This document shows, piece by piece, positions 12,273-24,528 of a DNA stretch of 64,000 nt. Numbering within the stretch: position 1 is the first letter of the stretch; every line of letters starts with the position of its first letter. Below the pieces are notes generated by a model, which saw only the letters and a list, made by a program, of their open reading frames with translations, did no database searches and was not told the DNA's origin. Source of the DNA: Epiperipatus broadwayi (taxonomy: Eukaryota > Onychophora > Udeonychophora > Euonychophora > Peripatidae); assembly GCA_028023455.1 (NCBI GenBank), contig JAQFVV010006274.1:186001-250000 (forward strand). The letters run 5' to 3'. The position numbers and the translations under genes are program-made.

Positions 12273-12278
12273 ATATAT
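12273..12278. repeat. Target-site duplication (left) of LTR retrotransposon
   Basis: ATATAT directly precedes the LTR end TGTAATAGG and is repeated at 19877-19882 after the other LTR end TGTAACA. Because the target is a TA run, five or six bases cannot be told apart. Confidence 0.6.
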
Positions 12279-12413
12279 TGTAATAGGATGACCTTTCCAT
12301 GGTATGCACAAAGGTGGGTGAGTCCCTCCTGATAAATAAAGAAGTATATCTCTGTTGTCCATATTCATGCATACCCCTCATACATTAAATTCATGCCTAG
12401 AAGATGAGAGAGT

Positions 12414-12428
12414 AAGATTTAAATAACT
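12414..12428. repeat. 15-bp target duplication, left copy, of the foldback element
   Basis: AAGATTTAAATAACT here and AAGATCTAAATAACT at 12916-12930 differ at one base. The right LTR has a single uninterrupted copy at the corresponding place (about 17892-17907), so it preserves the empty site. Confidence 0.8.
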
Positions 12429-12532
12429 AAACAAGGCAAAACTCTCCATACAGTAGTGCCACCCAATGCCAACCAGAGTAATCAATGGATGCCAGAAGGC
12501 TTGTGCATAAAATCCCTATCTAATGCCTACTC

Positions 12533-12590
12533 ATCCAATATCCTCAGACTAGTTTCTGGCTTGTGGCCTTCGTCAGTGAGGAGCTTAGAT
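12533..12590 (-). ncRNA. Hammerhead ribozyme, type I, left arm
   Basis: Minus strand: stem I 5' side ATCTAA, an internal bulge, TCCTCA, then core CTGACGA (12570-12576), stem II GGC/GCC, GAAAC (12552-12556), two bases, cleavage triplet GTC (12547-12549), then stem I 3' side TGAGGA, bulge TA, TTGGAT. Stem I forms two 6-bp helices around an internal loop with one G-U pair. Stem III is minimal, as in Penelope ribozymes that may act as dimers. Stem II lacks the usual G-C closing pair next to the core (A and A instead), which may weaken activity. Confidence 0.7.
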
Positions 12591-12705
12591 TGAAAATATT
12601 TTTGTGTTTTCAATTTCATTCTCACAGTTTTAAAGTTAAGTAGAGATAAAAGGTGATTGCTGGAGGGTTGCATTAGATCCTAAGATCTAGGTGCAGTGCT
12701 CTCAG

Positions 12706-12765
12706 ATCCAACGCTCCTCACTGATGAAGGCCCACAAGCCAGAAACTAGTCTGGGGATATTGGAT
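12706..12765 (+). ncRNA. Hammerhead ribozyme, type I, right arm
   Basis: ATCCAA (12706-12711), CGC bulge, TCCTCA (12715-12720), core CTGATGA (12721-12727), stem II GGC/GCC with loop, GAAAC (12742-12746), TA, GTC (12749-12751), TGGGGA (12752-12757), TA bulge, TTGGAT (12760-12765). Both halves of stem I pair, with one G-U. Compared with the left arm, the inner helix swaps G-U for A-U and the outer helix G-C for G-U, so differences between the copies keep the pairing. Predicted cleavage is after 12751. Confidence 0.75.
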
Positions 12766-14955
12766 GAGTAGGCATTAGATAGGGATTTTATGCACAAGCC
12801 TTCTGGCATCCAATGATTACTCTGGTTGGCACAGGGTGGCACTACTATATGGAGAGTTTTGCCTTCTTTATAAACAATTGTGGTAGTGTAAGAGATGGTG
12901 ATCATGTGATGCTTAAAGATCTAAATAACTACTGATTCTACCCTTAATCTATCTCATCCATATTGCAGTTTGCTTTGGTTATTCTGGATTTCGAACCCAC
13001 AGAGATGTGGGTTGATCCTCTGGTTCCAGGTATATTTTGTATTAATGGAGTCTGAATATATATAAAATAAGTATATGTCTATTTATGAGGGTGGATATGA
13101 TATATTGTATACATACAAGTAATGATCATAATATGTGTGCAAGAAATGACTAAGTGAAATTTAACCACAGAAAAATAAAACAAGAATCATGTTTTAACAT
13201 TTAAATAAATTTAATAAATGTATTTACATTGATTAGTATTTGAACAAAAAAATTTAAAACAAAATTTGGGAAAACTCATTTAGACATTTGTGGTCATTCT
13301 TTATTTATGCATGATTTATACTAATGTCCCAACTCATGATCCCATAAACAATAGCCACTGGACATCCTGATTAACATGAATGATTTTCATTTTTTCTACA
13401 ACATTGCTATACATAGTACAATATTCATTTACTTATTTTATCTTTTATTTAATGCCTTGATGGTTTAAAAGATCCCCCTATTATGTACAATGTGTGTGTG
13501 TGATGAAGGAGAGTTATAAGTTCATGACACAAATAATTAAAAAAACATGCAAAGAATAGATATATATATAAAATCAACAATTAACATAAACTTTGGAATA
13601 AACAAATAAAGAAAATGTATGTGTTGTACATAGTGATCGGACTATTTCATAATCAAAAGCATACCTCATAGATTTTATCTACCCAGGGTGATATTACAAA
13701 TGAAAAGATTTATTTTTATTTCACAAATCTTAAATTAAAGTTATTTGGCCCTGTATTAAAATAAAGAAAAATAAAATTATGATATATAGCATACAAACAA
13801 ATATATATGACTTCAACTTTATAACTTGGCTTTATAGTTTGTATAGACACTGTTGTAATGGCTTGTTCCCATAACCTGTGGTGATTCTTTTACGCATAGC
13901 AAGGAATTCAAACAACCACTGCATAAGTTGATTTTACTAGCCTTCAAACTGGAGTTTTGAAATGAAGAGTTAAAAAAAAGAATTCATGATGGATTCTGTT
14001 CAATGTTTATTAATCCAGGCATGGAGAGGTAGGACAATTACATATTGATCTTGACAATTTCTAGCTCTGTGATCAATGATGATTTTTCTTCCGCAAGGTT
14101 CTCCTTGCACTTAGCACTGCATATTTACTTTTGTCAATACTTATATTTGTTTTTGTAGTTTAAGTTGATTGAAGCAATATCAATATTTATTCTATTGCAT
14201 GTTTTTATATTTAGATCTGGAAATCTATAGCAAGGAATCAATGGTGGTTTTACAGATTCAAATACTTTATTTTGTTTGCAATTTATTAATTTTCTAATTC
14301 TTTGTTTAGTTGTTTTACAAGCTGAATGTTCCTTGTCACTTTCTAAAATCTTGACAAAAGATTTAATAGTATTACAATTCCGAATTGGTTGATACTGGAC
14401 TTTTTAAACTTTCCTTTCAGTTCCTTTGTGTAGGGAATGGTAGATTTTCCCCACAGATAATTTTTTTTTCTCTTTCTTGAACAAAAAAGTTTGTTGTATG
14501 TATTATATAGAGCCAGATTGTGCTTATTCTTTTTACGTTATTGTTGATGTCATCTCTCCTATATATTAACATAAACAACTTGTTAAAAAAAATAAGAAGA
14601 GAAACATTTGATTTTTCTCTATTTTAACATTATATATATTTTCTCGATTGTGTTCATTCATCTGATCTATTGTATGTTGTTCTTTTATGCTGGTAATCAC
14701 AATACATTTAATGTTAATTGTTGTAATGGTTAGATGTCACATCTATTTGACCAACTTGGTTAAAACTTTCATTTAATGTTCATTTATATTGGGCTTTAAG
14801 ACTTAGGTTGTGATTAATGGTTTGTCATTTTATGTGCCCTAACATTAACTAATATTATTCATTAATGACAAACACTAATATCTTGGGGCTTAAATTAGGA
14901 TTGGACCTCATATTGTGTACTAGGTATTGGAGGGGTGTTGGAGATATCCATAACA

Positions 14956-14970
14956 TATCCCCTCTCCCCA
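14956..14970 (-). other. Polypurine tract of the LTR retrotransposon
   Basis: On the minus strand a run with GGGGAGAGGGGATA ends directly at the TGTTATGG start of the 3' LTR. This is the expected plus-strand priming site. Confidence 0.75.
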
Positions 14971-16281
14971 GTAAATATATTAAAGATGGTTTTTATCTTT
15001 AATTCTTTGATTTTTTTCAGGGTTAGGCAAAGGTATGTTCATGATTTTTTTTTTTACTTTTCTTGAGATGATTTCTTATCTTATCGATGTTTCTACTAAA
15101 GATTTTAGCCAATGTTACAGGTTTATATAAAACCTTGATCAAATATGCCTATTGTTAACTATTATTTGAATTTTCGGGTTTGTAGTCTATAGCCTTGTAC
15201 TTTCTTTTAAGTTGGTGGTGGATCTGTTACTTGTCCTTTTGAATTTATTGTGCCTTTCATTCATTAATAGCATTTTCTGTCTCTATTCAATCCTTTTCTC
15301 GATTGATAGGTGTTCTGTGAGCATAGGCATGGGCGAATATAATAGATTTGGGAAATTTTTGTCCCATTTATAATCTAATGTTGTGGTATGTTTAATTTGT
15401 TTTTAACCACATTGCCTTAAAAAGAAAAGCTTTGTTTTCTTTTTGCAAAGAAATTTTGGTTTAACATTTCTATGTATTTATTAGCCTATCATGTAATATT
15501 TGGATTTTGATTACTTACTTTTGTTTTTTTCTTAGGAGTATTTTTCACACATTTTGTCTTTATTTATATATTTGGTGTTATCAGGTATAATTTATTTAAG
15601 GCCATGTTTATTGTTTAACTAATGTTATATCAAGGGATTGTATGATGGAAAATCTGATTATCTTTAGCTAAGTTTTGTTTTAGCTAGCCTATGCATATTT
15701 TATGTATAGACCTATTTGAAGGTGCCAATCCTGCTCTATTATCTTGAGGCTGACTGGATTTTCTCTGGCATCTATTAAATGTGTCAGTTGCAAATCTTTT
15801 AAGAATGTAACAACTTGTTAGTAATCAGTCTCCATTTCCATGATAATGGTATAATCCATTGTGGGTTTCAGAAATGAATCTATAATTTATTTATAAGAAT
15901 TCATTCCTTAAATATATTTTCAGACAAGTTCTAGGTTATGTTTTCTCCTTCCTTACACTTTCAGCCTTTGATCTATTTAATTGTAATCCTAATAACCATT
16001 TCATGAATTCAAATTCACGTCTTTTTTTTTCTTATGATAATAATAATAAAAATCTGATTATTCTGTTTCATAACCATGTTTCCATATCCAGGGTCATAAT
16101 CCTTTCAGTCCATTTTTATCATAAGCTTCTTAAGCATCTGAGTTTGCATACTTAATGAAGGGGAATGGGCTTTCATAGATATTACACAATTTATGGAACA
16201 TAGTACCTTTTTGTTTCTTCATATATATGTCATAGTAATTTTGAGTATTATTCATGAATTGCTATTTTGATTTAGGTCATC

Positions 16282-17275
16282 TCATCCATTATAAACAACT
16301 TTTGAGTATTTTAATATACCCTTGAAATAACTATGCATGGTTGCTTCCCCTAAAGTTTCACAGACTTTATCATTGTTGTGACAGTTCTCTTCTATAAAAG
16401 TAGACTGGTATAGAAATATTCCATTCTGATAACTGTCTCTTGATTTGTAAATATTATACCTAAAAAATATTTCAACTTTAATTTCATGATTAATGTCAAT
16501 ATACTGAAGTAGTTTCATATGTTCATCCATTTCATTTATTACTGGGATTTTTGTCATGGAGTTTTCATTAATATTTTTAGTAGTTGGGATTATTTTACTT
16601 TTCATGGATTCATCAGCCAAATCATAATTAACTTCAGGTTTTTTCTAATTTAATTCCCATTTAAGTTCGGAATCATCGTCTATTTGTTTGATTTTAATGA
16701 CTGTATTATTGGTTTGTCTTCACTTTTCTCTTCAGCTTCTTCCCATTTCCATATTTTGTTATTAATATTGATTCATATTTGTGAGGTATGATCGTTCATT
16801 TCCATTTTTACATTGTGAATTTTTTTTGACAAATTACTGGTTATGTTATCAGATAGATTTTTCATTTTTGAGAATATCTGCTGTTGGTCTACTTTCATAT
16901 CCATTTTCATGATATCATCTTTGTAGACATATTGGCATACATGTTAACCATCTTGGTAGACATATCGGCATTCACATTTTGCTGGTCTACTTTTAGACTT
17001 GTAAACATTTGCTGCATTTTCACCAGCATTTGGTTAAATCCCTCATTAGTCTTCCCTTTCTTTTCATTAGGTTCATTTAGAATTTCATTGGCTTCTGGAA
17101 CCTGGGCATTTACTACTGCTGTCCCCCTAGATATACCTGTGTTCTCTTCCTCAGCTATACTATCTACATTATCCCTCACATCTTCTATAACTACTTCAAT
17201 TTGCATGTCCATTTCATTTCCCTTATTACTACTAACTTCTACTTGAAGAATTTTGATTTGACCTCTTGTAATCAT
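16282..17275 (-). pseudogene. Gag-like coiled-coil ORF remnant of the LTR retrotransposon
   Basis: The best frame starts MITRGQIKILQVEV at 17275, about 480 bp inside the element from its 5' LTR. It runs through an acidic stretch to NEGFNQMLVKMQQMFTSLK and a repeated NADMSTKM motif at 16907. A second open piece (16282-16620) begins MADESMKSKIIP. Met/Gln/Lys-rich coiled coils after an MxTRGQ-type start are common in arthropod Gypsy-like gag proteins. No CCHC knuckle, protease or RT was found. Frameshifts and stops separate the pieces. Confidence 0.5.
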
Positions 17276-17737
17276 GAATTTTTTTAAGACTTTATTTTAA
17301 GTTATCATTCTACTTATTGTCTTAATTTTCAAACTATATAAGCTATTTTTTATTATAGTTTCCATTGTGGAAGTATTAGTCATCATTATCACTTCAATTA
17401 TCATGTCAAGCTATGATTTTATATTCATAGGGATTGATGTCTTAATTTGGCCTTTTTGTTAACTATCATCTATTTTATTGGCATTTTAGATTCTTAGTAT
17501 GTTTCTGTATTCAAATTCAACTTGTCATATCCAAATGAATTTTAAATTATGCTTATGTTTAAATAATAAAAGTGCATATTAATATGCAAACATGTTAATC
17601 AATCAATATATTTTGTATATATAGTGGAGGGTGATACTGATATACAATTTTTAAGCTCAAGGATTACTAATCTCATATGAAATTCATAGGTGACTAAATG
17701 TGCTGAAAATTGCAATTTAAATATAAATGATTAATGC

Positions 17738-17756
17738 CCAATGATTGGATGCACCA
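17738..17756 (-). other. Primer-binding-site position of the LTR retrotransposon
   Basis: On the minus strand TGGTGCATCCAATC starts two bases after the LTR terminus ACA. The TGG start and spacing are typical of a tRNA-primed PBS. I could not match it to a specific metazoan tRNA 3' end. Confidence 0.45.
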
Positions 17757-17758
17757 TA

Positions 17759-19876
17759 TGTAATGGGATGACCTTTCCATGGTATGCACAAAAGTGGGTG
17801 GATCCCTCCAGTTAAATAAAAGAGTATATCTGTTATCCATATTCATGCATACCCCTCACACATTAAACTCATATCTAGGAGAGGAGAGAATAAAATCTAA
17901 ATAACTACTGATTCTGCCCTTAATCTATCTCATCCATATTGCAGTTTGCTTCCATTATTCTAGATTCCAAACCAAGACAGATGTGGGTTGATTCTCTGGT
18001 TCAGGATATATTTGTATTATCAGAGTCTAATATGTGTAAAATAAGTATATGTCTGTTGATATGAATAAATATGGCATATTGTATACATACAAGTAATGAT
18101 TGTAAAATGTGTGAAAGGATATGACTAAGTAAAATTTAACCACAGAAAAATAAACCAAGAATCATGTTTTAGCATTTAAATAAATTTAATATACGTATTT
18201 ATATTGATTAGTATTTGAACAAGAAAATTTGAAACAAAATTAGAGAAAACTCATTTAGACATTTGTGGTCATTCTTTATTGACGCTTGGTTTATACCAAT
18301 GTCCCAACTCATGATACCATAAATAATAGCCACTGAACATCCTGATTAACATGAATGATTTTTATATTCTATACAACATTGCTATATATAGTACAGTATT
18401 CATTTACTTTTTTTTATCTTTTATTCAATCACATTTGTGTGTGATGAAGGAGAGTTATAAGTTCATGACACATAATTAAAAAAATATGCAAAGAAAATAT
18501 ATATAAAAAATTAACAATTAACATAAACTTCGGAATAAGCAAATAAAAAAAAGTGTATGTGTTGTACATATATGAATGTTGAATTTATATGTATTAGGTA
18601 TAGTCTTACCTAGTCTTATTTATAATAATCGGATTATTTCATAATCAAGAGCATACCTCATATATTTTATCTATCCACGGTGATATTACAAATGAAGAGA
18701 TTTATTTTTATTTCACAAATCTGAAATTAAAGCTATTTGGCCCTATATTAAAATAAAGAAAATAAAATTATGATTTATAGCAATGATGTCAACTTTATAA
18801 CTTGGCTTTATAGTTTGTATAGACACTGCTGGATGGCTTGTTCCCATAATCCATGGTGGTTCTTTTCCATATAGCTGAGAATTCAAACATCTGCGGGACA
18901 GGTTGATTTTATTAGCCTTCAAACTGGCATTTTGAAATGAAAACTAAAAAAATAATTCATGATGTATTCTGTTTGATGTTTATTAATCCATGCATTAAGG
19001 TAGGACAATTCCATATCGATCTTGATGATTTCTAGCTATACGATCAACAATGTGCTTTCTTCCACGACATTCTCCTTACACTAGCATTGCATATTTACTT
19101 TCGTAGTTTAAGTTGATTGGAGCAATGTCAACATTTCTTCTATTGTATGTTTTATATTTAGATCTGGAAATCTATAACAAGGAATCAATTGTGGTTTTAT
19201 TAGAGATTCGAATACTTTACTTTGTTTGCCTTCTTTGTTTAGCTGTTTTACAATGCTGAATGTTTTTCCTCACTTTCTAAAATCTTGGTAAAAGATTTCT
19301 TTAAAAGTATTACAACTCTGAATTGGTCAGTATTGGACTTCAAACTTTCCTTTCAGCTCCTTTGTGTAGGGAATGGTAGATATTTCCCCACAGATAAAAT
19401 AGTTGTCTTTCTTTCTTGAATACATAAGTTTATTGTATATATTATATTAAGCTAGTCCGTGCTCATCCTTTTTACTTTATTGTTGATGACATCTCTGCTA
19501 GTATTATTATAAACAACTTGTTAAAAAAATAAGAAAATAAACATTTGATTTTTCTCTATTTTAATATTATATATATGTGTGTATTTTTTTTCTTGATTGC
19601 ATTCACTCATCCGATCTATTGATGTTGTTCTTTTGTTTTGATAATCACTATACATTTAATGTCAATTATTGTAATATTTAGTTGTCCAATCTATTTGACC
19701 AACTTGGTTTAAACTTTGATTTAATGTTTATTTATATTGGGCTTTAAGATTATGTTGTACCCTAAAGTCATCTAATATTATTTATTAATGAGTAATGCTA
19801 ATATTTGGGGTTTAAATTAGGGTTGGGCTCATGTTGTGTACTAGGTATTGAAATAGTGTTGGAGATATCTGTAACA
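17759..19876 (-). repeat. 5' LTR (right copy)
   Basis: A 2118-bp direct repeat of the left LTR, without the foldback insertion. On the plus strand it begins TGTAATGGGATGACC and ends CTGTAACA. Being uninterrupted, it provides the empty site that defines the borders of the foldback element. Confidence 0.75.
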
Positions 19877-19882
19877 ATATAT
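19877..19882. repeat. Target-site duplication (right) of LTR retrotransposon
   Basis: ATATAT, matching 12273-12278. Confidence 0.6.
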
Positions 19883-21134
19883 TTAAATTTAATATATATA
19901 TACTATTCAAGAACTATGTGTGCATTATAAATCATATATCAATAATTTAAATATCAAATTGAATACTTTAATTCCATTTTTTTTTCAATCGAGAATGCTA
20001 AAAAAATCACAATATATACAACAAATATATATATTATTCATATCTGGTTTTGATCTTTCTCTTTATTTTTTCCCCTTTTTATTAAAAAGAAATTCTGAAT
20101 AATTTTGAAAGTCTATGTTTTCTCTTCAAACTTGGAAGACTGAGTGTTAAAACAGTGGAATGAGGTCTTGCTTGTCTGATGCTCAGTTTTTTGAAGTTTC
20201 ATTATTTAGCAATTAAATGTTTACTTTTTTAAAATAATCAGAATAAACTGATGCAGCTGATCATCAGTTCTTGAAAATGCGTAGCAAATTGCAATGTTTA
20301 CATTCTTCCTTACCACAGATTCAGACAGATAATTGTTTATTGTATTTCTTCCTTTACACATACATTTTGCATTAATGATTTTCTGACTGATAGAATTTGG
20401 TAGATAACAAAGAGTTTAATGGAACTCCAGCCCACTTAACTTTCTTACTGATGCATTATCAATAATTTGTTTATGCTTTGAAAATGAATTTTCTTCCTTC
20501 TGTCCATAATGGCAAAGAAAGCAGAAAACTAGCAAATAAAACTTTGCTAAACCAGATGGAAGTGTAAACAGAACAAGAGTACCAATAATAATATATTTAC
20601 AATCCGTCCTCAAAATTCTCATAATATTATGTCAGCAGTTTCTCCAGTCATATATTATCCAATTTTCATAGTTAGCTATAGATTTGCACATGTGCCAGAC
20701 AATAATTGCTTTTTGACCATTCTAGTAAGAGAAAATATCAAATATTATGAAAAAAATGCAAATAATTTTAAAGAAATTAATTTTAAAATACATTAAAAAA
20801 TATTACAAATCAGTTCTCCATTTTCTTTACAAAAATAGACACAAACACCTTTAATTACTTTTATCATTAACATTATTAATAGTAATTTCATATAATCCAG
20901 CTATCTCTTCTCTTTTTTTATATTGCAGTCTTAATACAAATGTAAATAAAATATCAAATTGAAGTGAATAATAATGAAATGTTTTTTTTAAAAAATAACA
21001 TTCAATAAGAATAAGTATAGGAATTGTAAGATGTTTATCCTTTTAAAAAATAACCTTATGGTATCTAATAAACTTTTCTTTTTTCTTTTACTACGTTTTT
21101 TAATGCAACTATCTTAAGGATCGAGCTAGTTAAT
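19883..21134. other. AT-rich sequence without recognised gene
   Basis: The minus-strand frame 20416-20622 has a hydrophobic middle but no recognisable family and no convincing splice context. Part of the interval below 21141 may belong to a decayed LTR whose far border I cannot see. Confidence 0.35.
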
Positions 21135-23040
21135 CCTTACAATTTCCCCTCCCTCACAATCCCTATTAACAACTAAATACTACAATAATGAACTGTAACT
21201 TTATTACAAAAAAAAAGAAAAAGATTTCTTTAAGAAAGTCATTCTCTCATTCCTTTTCCTTTTGATTAATTAATAATATACAATATCCATTTATAGGCAT
21301 TATAATCAAATTTAAATTGTGTTTCCCTTTTAATTTCTTTTGGAAACAGCATAGTAATATTTATTTATATAGGTATGGGCTAAAGCAATGCTAATCACTT
21401 TTGAAACATTGGTTTAAAGCTTTGGATATTGTATGTTCCTTTCAATCCATCCAGTGTATATCCCAATTTTCTTGTCTATATTATAAAATCCTTTGTACAG
21501 ATTAAATAATTTTTTGTATTGATATTCCTGTAGATGACTAACATGGGATATAAACAAGCATAGTAATTTAGAACAAATTGTCTATTTTAACCAGTTTATG
21601 TAGGTAAAATTTGACCTTATCCAATTAAGTAAACTATATCGAAATGATCCACAATGAGACAATAGGTACAGATCCCTAGACTCTTGAGATTTCTGGATAA
21701 TACTTAAAATTTGAAATATGTACATATATTTTTTTTAAATCATCAGAATTGCTAATGTAAGAATTACCTCTTCTAATTTCATTCTAATAGTATATTTATA
21801 AAATAAATCAACAAGATCATATAAGTTACATAAATTTCCAACCTTCATTTTCTAATCTATCTTAAAACACAGCTTCTTTATATCAAATAAAACTAACACC
21901 AACTTTTCGACCATGAGCCAAAGATCCTTGACCATAGCCATATCTACTTACACATTTTAGTGTGTTTGGATAATAAACTACACTTTCAAAATTTAGACAA
22001 TTATAAACTAAACATTTTGCAGTTACTCTGTCATCTTTAGCTATAGAATGATGAACTAAATCATATTATAAGACCTTGCTTGTTAAATAATTTCACATGT
22101 TGTATATCTTAATACAATGATTCTTTAAACCATTAAAATATACATTATTTTCAGATACCTTATGACAATATAACAACTTAAGTTAGGTAATAGCCATATA
22201 TTTTTAATTGTCTTGAACCTTTCCTCTTAAAACTAAGATTCTTATATTCACAACTCCAGGTTCATCAAAACAAGACCATCTAGTTTTTAAAAGTTCTATG
22301 TCTAAGAATAAACCTTTATATTTGCAATTCCTGTATCTGTAAGAATGATCACCACACTTTATTATAGAATCTTCATTCAAATAAATTTTATTTATCACAG
22401 TAACCCTTCCTTACCAAGAGAATCATCAACCATAAAGTCACTATCTCTAATAAGTCTTTGTTTTACTAAACCATCCACAACTGAAGAATTTTGAGATTCA
22501 AACTGACTACTTTTATTAACCTGCAACTTTTCATAATCTATGTCATCTTACACTAAAACATGGCTAATCATAGAATCTCTAGCTTTAGAATTATTATTTT
22601 TCATATCCCTTATTTTTATTTCATCATAATTTTGGACTTCTTCAAATTTATAACTCATAACTTTTAGTGCTTGGATCCTAGCTTGGAATTTTTCTATAGA
22701 GTTATCTAATTCATTTATCAACACTTGGTTTTGTAATTTAGATTTGATTCTGAATATGATGGCTTCAGCTCGAGATTCTTTTACTTCTCTATAAATGTAT
22801 TAATTCCTATCTTTAAATCTTTTGAACTAGCATCTAACTTCACTTTGGCTTCAAAATTTTTAGTTGTCATCAGAGTTTTCATCCATATTAGCAAAGATGG
22901 CATCATTTCGACATTGAATTCATCTTTTAAATCCTTAGAATTGGCTTCTAACTTGTTAAACATATCTTGAAACATTTTCACAAATTCCTCATTATTAATG
23001 CTAGATCCGCCCTACATATTGTCTTTAAGATCAGTCATAA
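21135..23040 (-). mobile_element. Remnant of a second gag-bearing retroelement
   Basis: A gag-like frame (22430-23040, minus) lies upstream of a purine run GAGGGAGGGGAAA (about 21143-21160, minus), which is followed by TGTAAGG. That order is the one expected for gag, PPT and start of a 3' LTR. I found no second copy of the putative LTR, so the 5' LTR is missing or too decayed to see. The interval between gag and the purine run has no recognisable pol. Confidence 0.4.
22430..23040 (-). pseudogene. Coiled-coil gag-like ORF remnant
   Basis: Minus-strand frames give MTDLKDN at about 23038, then a stop, NNEEFVKMFQDMFNKLEANSK, LKDEFNVEMM, a repeated SSKDLK element, and after a frameshift SRAEAIIFRIKSKLQNQVL and LDNSIEKFQARIQALK. 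The heptad-rich, Lys/Glu/Leu-rich make-up and the NEEF..MFQ.MF start resemble the gag-like frame at 16907-17275. A downstream minus-strand frame, 22204-22398, may be a continuation. It is broken and not functional. Confidence 0.45.
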
Positions 23041-24528
23041 TCTACTGAATGACAAGGTTAATATAATATAGATTAATACATAATAATAAAAAATCTTAAG
23101 GTTAAATACTACAAAATTTATTCACATATAGCTATCTGAAGTTTCCTATATTTCTTGCTATTATTATTATTTTTTAAATCATCCAACAAGAACATGTGCA
23201 TAATGAAAATACAAAAAAAAATATAAACAATTCTATCCTAATTGATTTCTATTTATCCCTGGAAATCAGATTCTTTATTAATAGAATCTACTATCTATAT
23301 ATATTATCGAAAGCATTTTCCAAAAAAAAAAATATCACACATATAGCAAAATACAACACCACTGCGAAATTGATATAAGACTACATAAATCACTTATTTG
23401 GTCACAAAATAAGAACAAATAAAATTATGACAATACTATATTTATTGGCTGTCCATGTTTAAGTGCCAAATATGTGATGAGAAATATTATGTAAAATATT
23501 TAGAGCTATAATCTCTTTCAATGCCATACTAAGTCTTGAAATCTTAGCATCCAAAATTGTTAAGCAAACAAAAGTAAGTTGTTTTTTGCCAATTGCCAAA
23601 AACCTTATATTGAAGTAAATTTAGACAATAACAAATGCAAGTGTGAATTTGTTTGTTTAGAAATTAGGATATTAACATTGAGACTTAGCATAATATTTAC
23701 AGTGAATGGGAAAAAATACGGTCTGAATATTTTATATATATATATATACAAATAATGTAAAAGTTTAAAATATTTCAATGTAGGAAAGAAGCTTCTTGAA
23801 AATCTCATTAGGTTTTGAGGATTATTGGAGAAGACATTAGTTAACAAACTGTTACTCCCCTTAAACTCCAATTAAAAGTAGTTATACATTTACTCATTCC
23901 TAATGGATAATAATCTTTTTGGCCATGACTAGATTATATACAAAAAAAAAATTAACTTGCTTGAAAATTTTTCATCACTTTCAACAAGTTCCAGATTTTA
24001 TTTAAGACTTAATATTAGATCATAGTCATAAAATACTAATGGATACTTCACAGGTCATTTTCTATTTATACTTTCTTACTTCTGGATTTGACACTTTGAC
24101 AGAGAGCAATGCAGAGATTTCACACTATACAACAAAGTAAGGAGAGATATATGTTGAAAATAACAAGGAGGGCTAAAAATTAAATTACATGGGTAAGAGA
24201 ATTAACAGGTATCTAATTATTAAAAGAATTAAAAAACTAAAATAGAATCAGGCTGTGCATGTCTCTAGAAGAGAGAACAATAGATGGATAACTGAACTGG
24301 ACCCCAAGATATTATAAAAGACTTAGAAAGAAATTACATAATAAATGGGTGGGGAAAATAACTAAACTTTCTAGAGTGATGTGACAAAAAGAAATTGTGG
24401 ATTGATAAAATTTATTAAACTTAGAGACATTTCATCCTGGGGTAGAGTTGTGAAATGATGCTGATATGAATTCCTAAACATGCAGATGTAAGACATTAAT
24501 AATATTTTGATACTCTGCCATTCTAAAT
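23041..24528. other. AT-rich sequence without recognised gene
   Basis: No border, family or RNA is recognised. It may include the lost 5' part of the neighbouring gag-bearing remnant. Confidence 0.35.

Larger units (their letters stand above)
12429..12915. mobile_element. Foldback element with a hammerhead ribozyme in each arm (Penelope-type)
   Basis: A 487-bp insertion inside the left LTR. Its left arm (about 12433-12584) is the inverted complement of its right arm (about 12713-12867), joined by about 130 bp and followed by a 49-bp tail. Each arm holds a hammerhead core CTGAYGA...GAAAC...GTC. The 15-bp target duplication fits target-primed retrotransposition rather than a short-TSD DNA transposon. 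Hammerheads with a very short stem III are known from the terminal repeats of Penelope-like elements, so I read this as a rearranged Penelope-derived copy. It has no coding capacity. A related single arm lies at 34614-34806. Confidence 0.7.
12279..14955 (-). repeat. 3' LTR (left copy, carrying a foldback insertion)
   Basis: This is a direct repeat of 17759-19876. On the plus strand it begins TGTAATAGGATGACC and ends CCATAACA, that is TG...CA. It is 2677 bp long, about 2175 bp without the 502 bp added by the foldback insertion and its target duplication. Both LTRs share colinear blocks throughout, with many substitutions and small indels, so the insertion is old. Confidence 0.75.
12279..19876 (-). 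mobile_element. LTR retrotransposon, 7.6 kb, internally deleted or gag-only
   Basis: Two direct repeats of about 2.1 kb with TG...CA ends flank an internal region of about 2.8 kb, and the whole is bounded by ATATAT duplications. On the minus strand a PBS-like TGG starts two bases after the 5' LTR (17756 downward). A purine tract with GGGGAGAGGGGATA abuts the 3' LTR (14956-14970). The internal region holds a broken coiled-coil gag-like frame but no recognisable protease, RT or integrase. It therefore looks non-autonomous or internally deleted. Superfamily cannot be assigned without pol. Confidence 0.75.

Noticed and set aside
16884-17246. 120-codon plus-strand ORF
   Set aside because: It is the antisense shadow of the gag-like minus-strand frame at 16907-17275.
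20416-20622. Hydrophobic minus-strand ORF, possible secreted or membrane peptide
   Set aside because: No clear start context, splice signals or family. The hydrophobic stretch alone is not enough.
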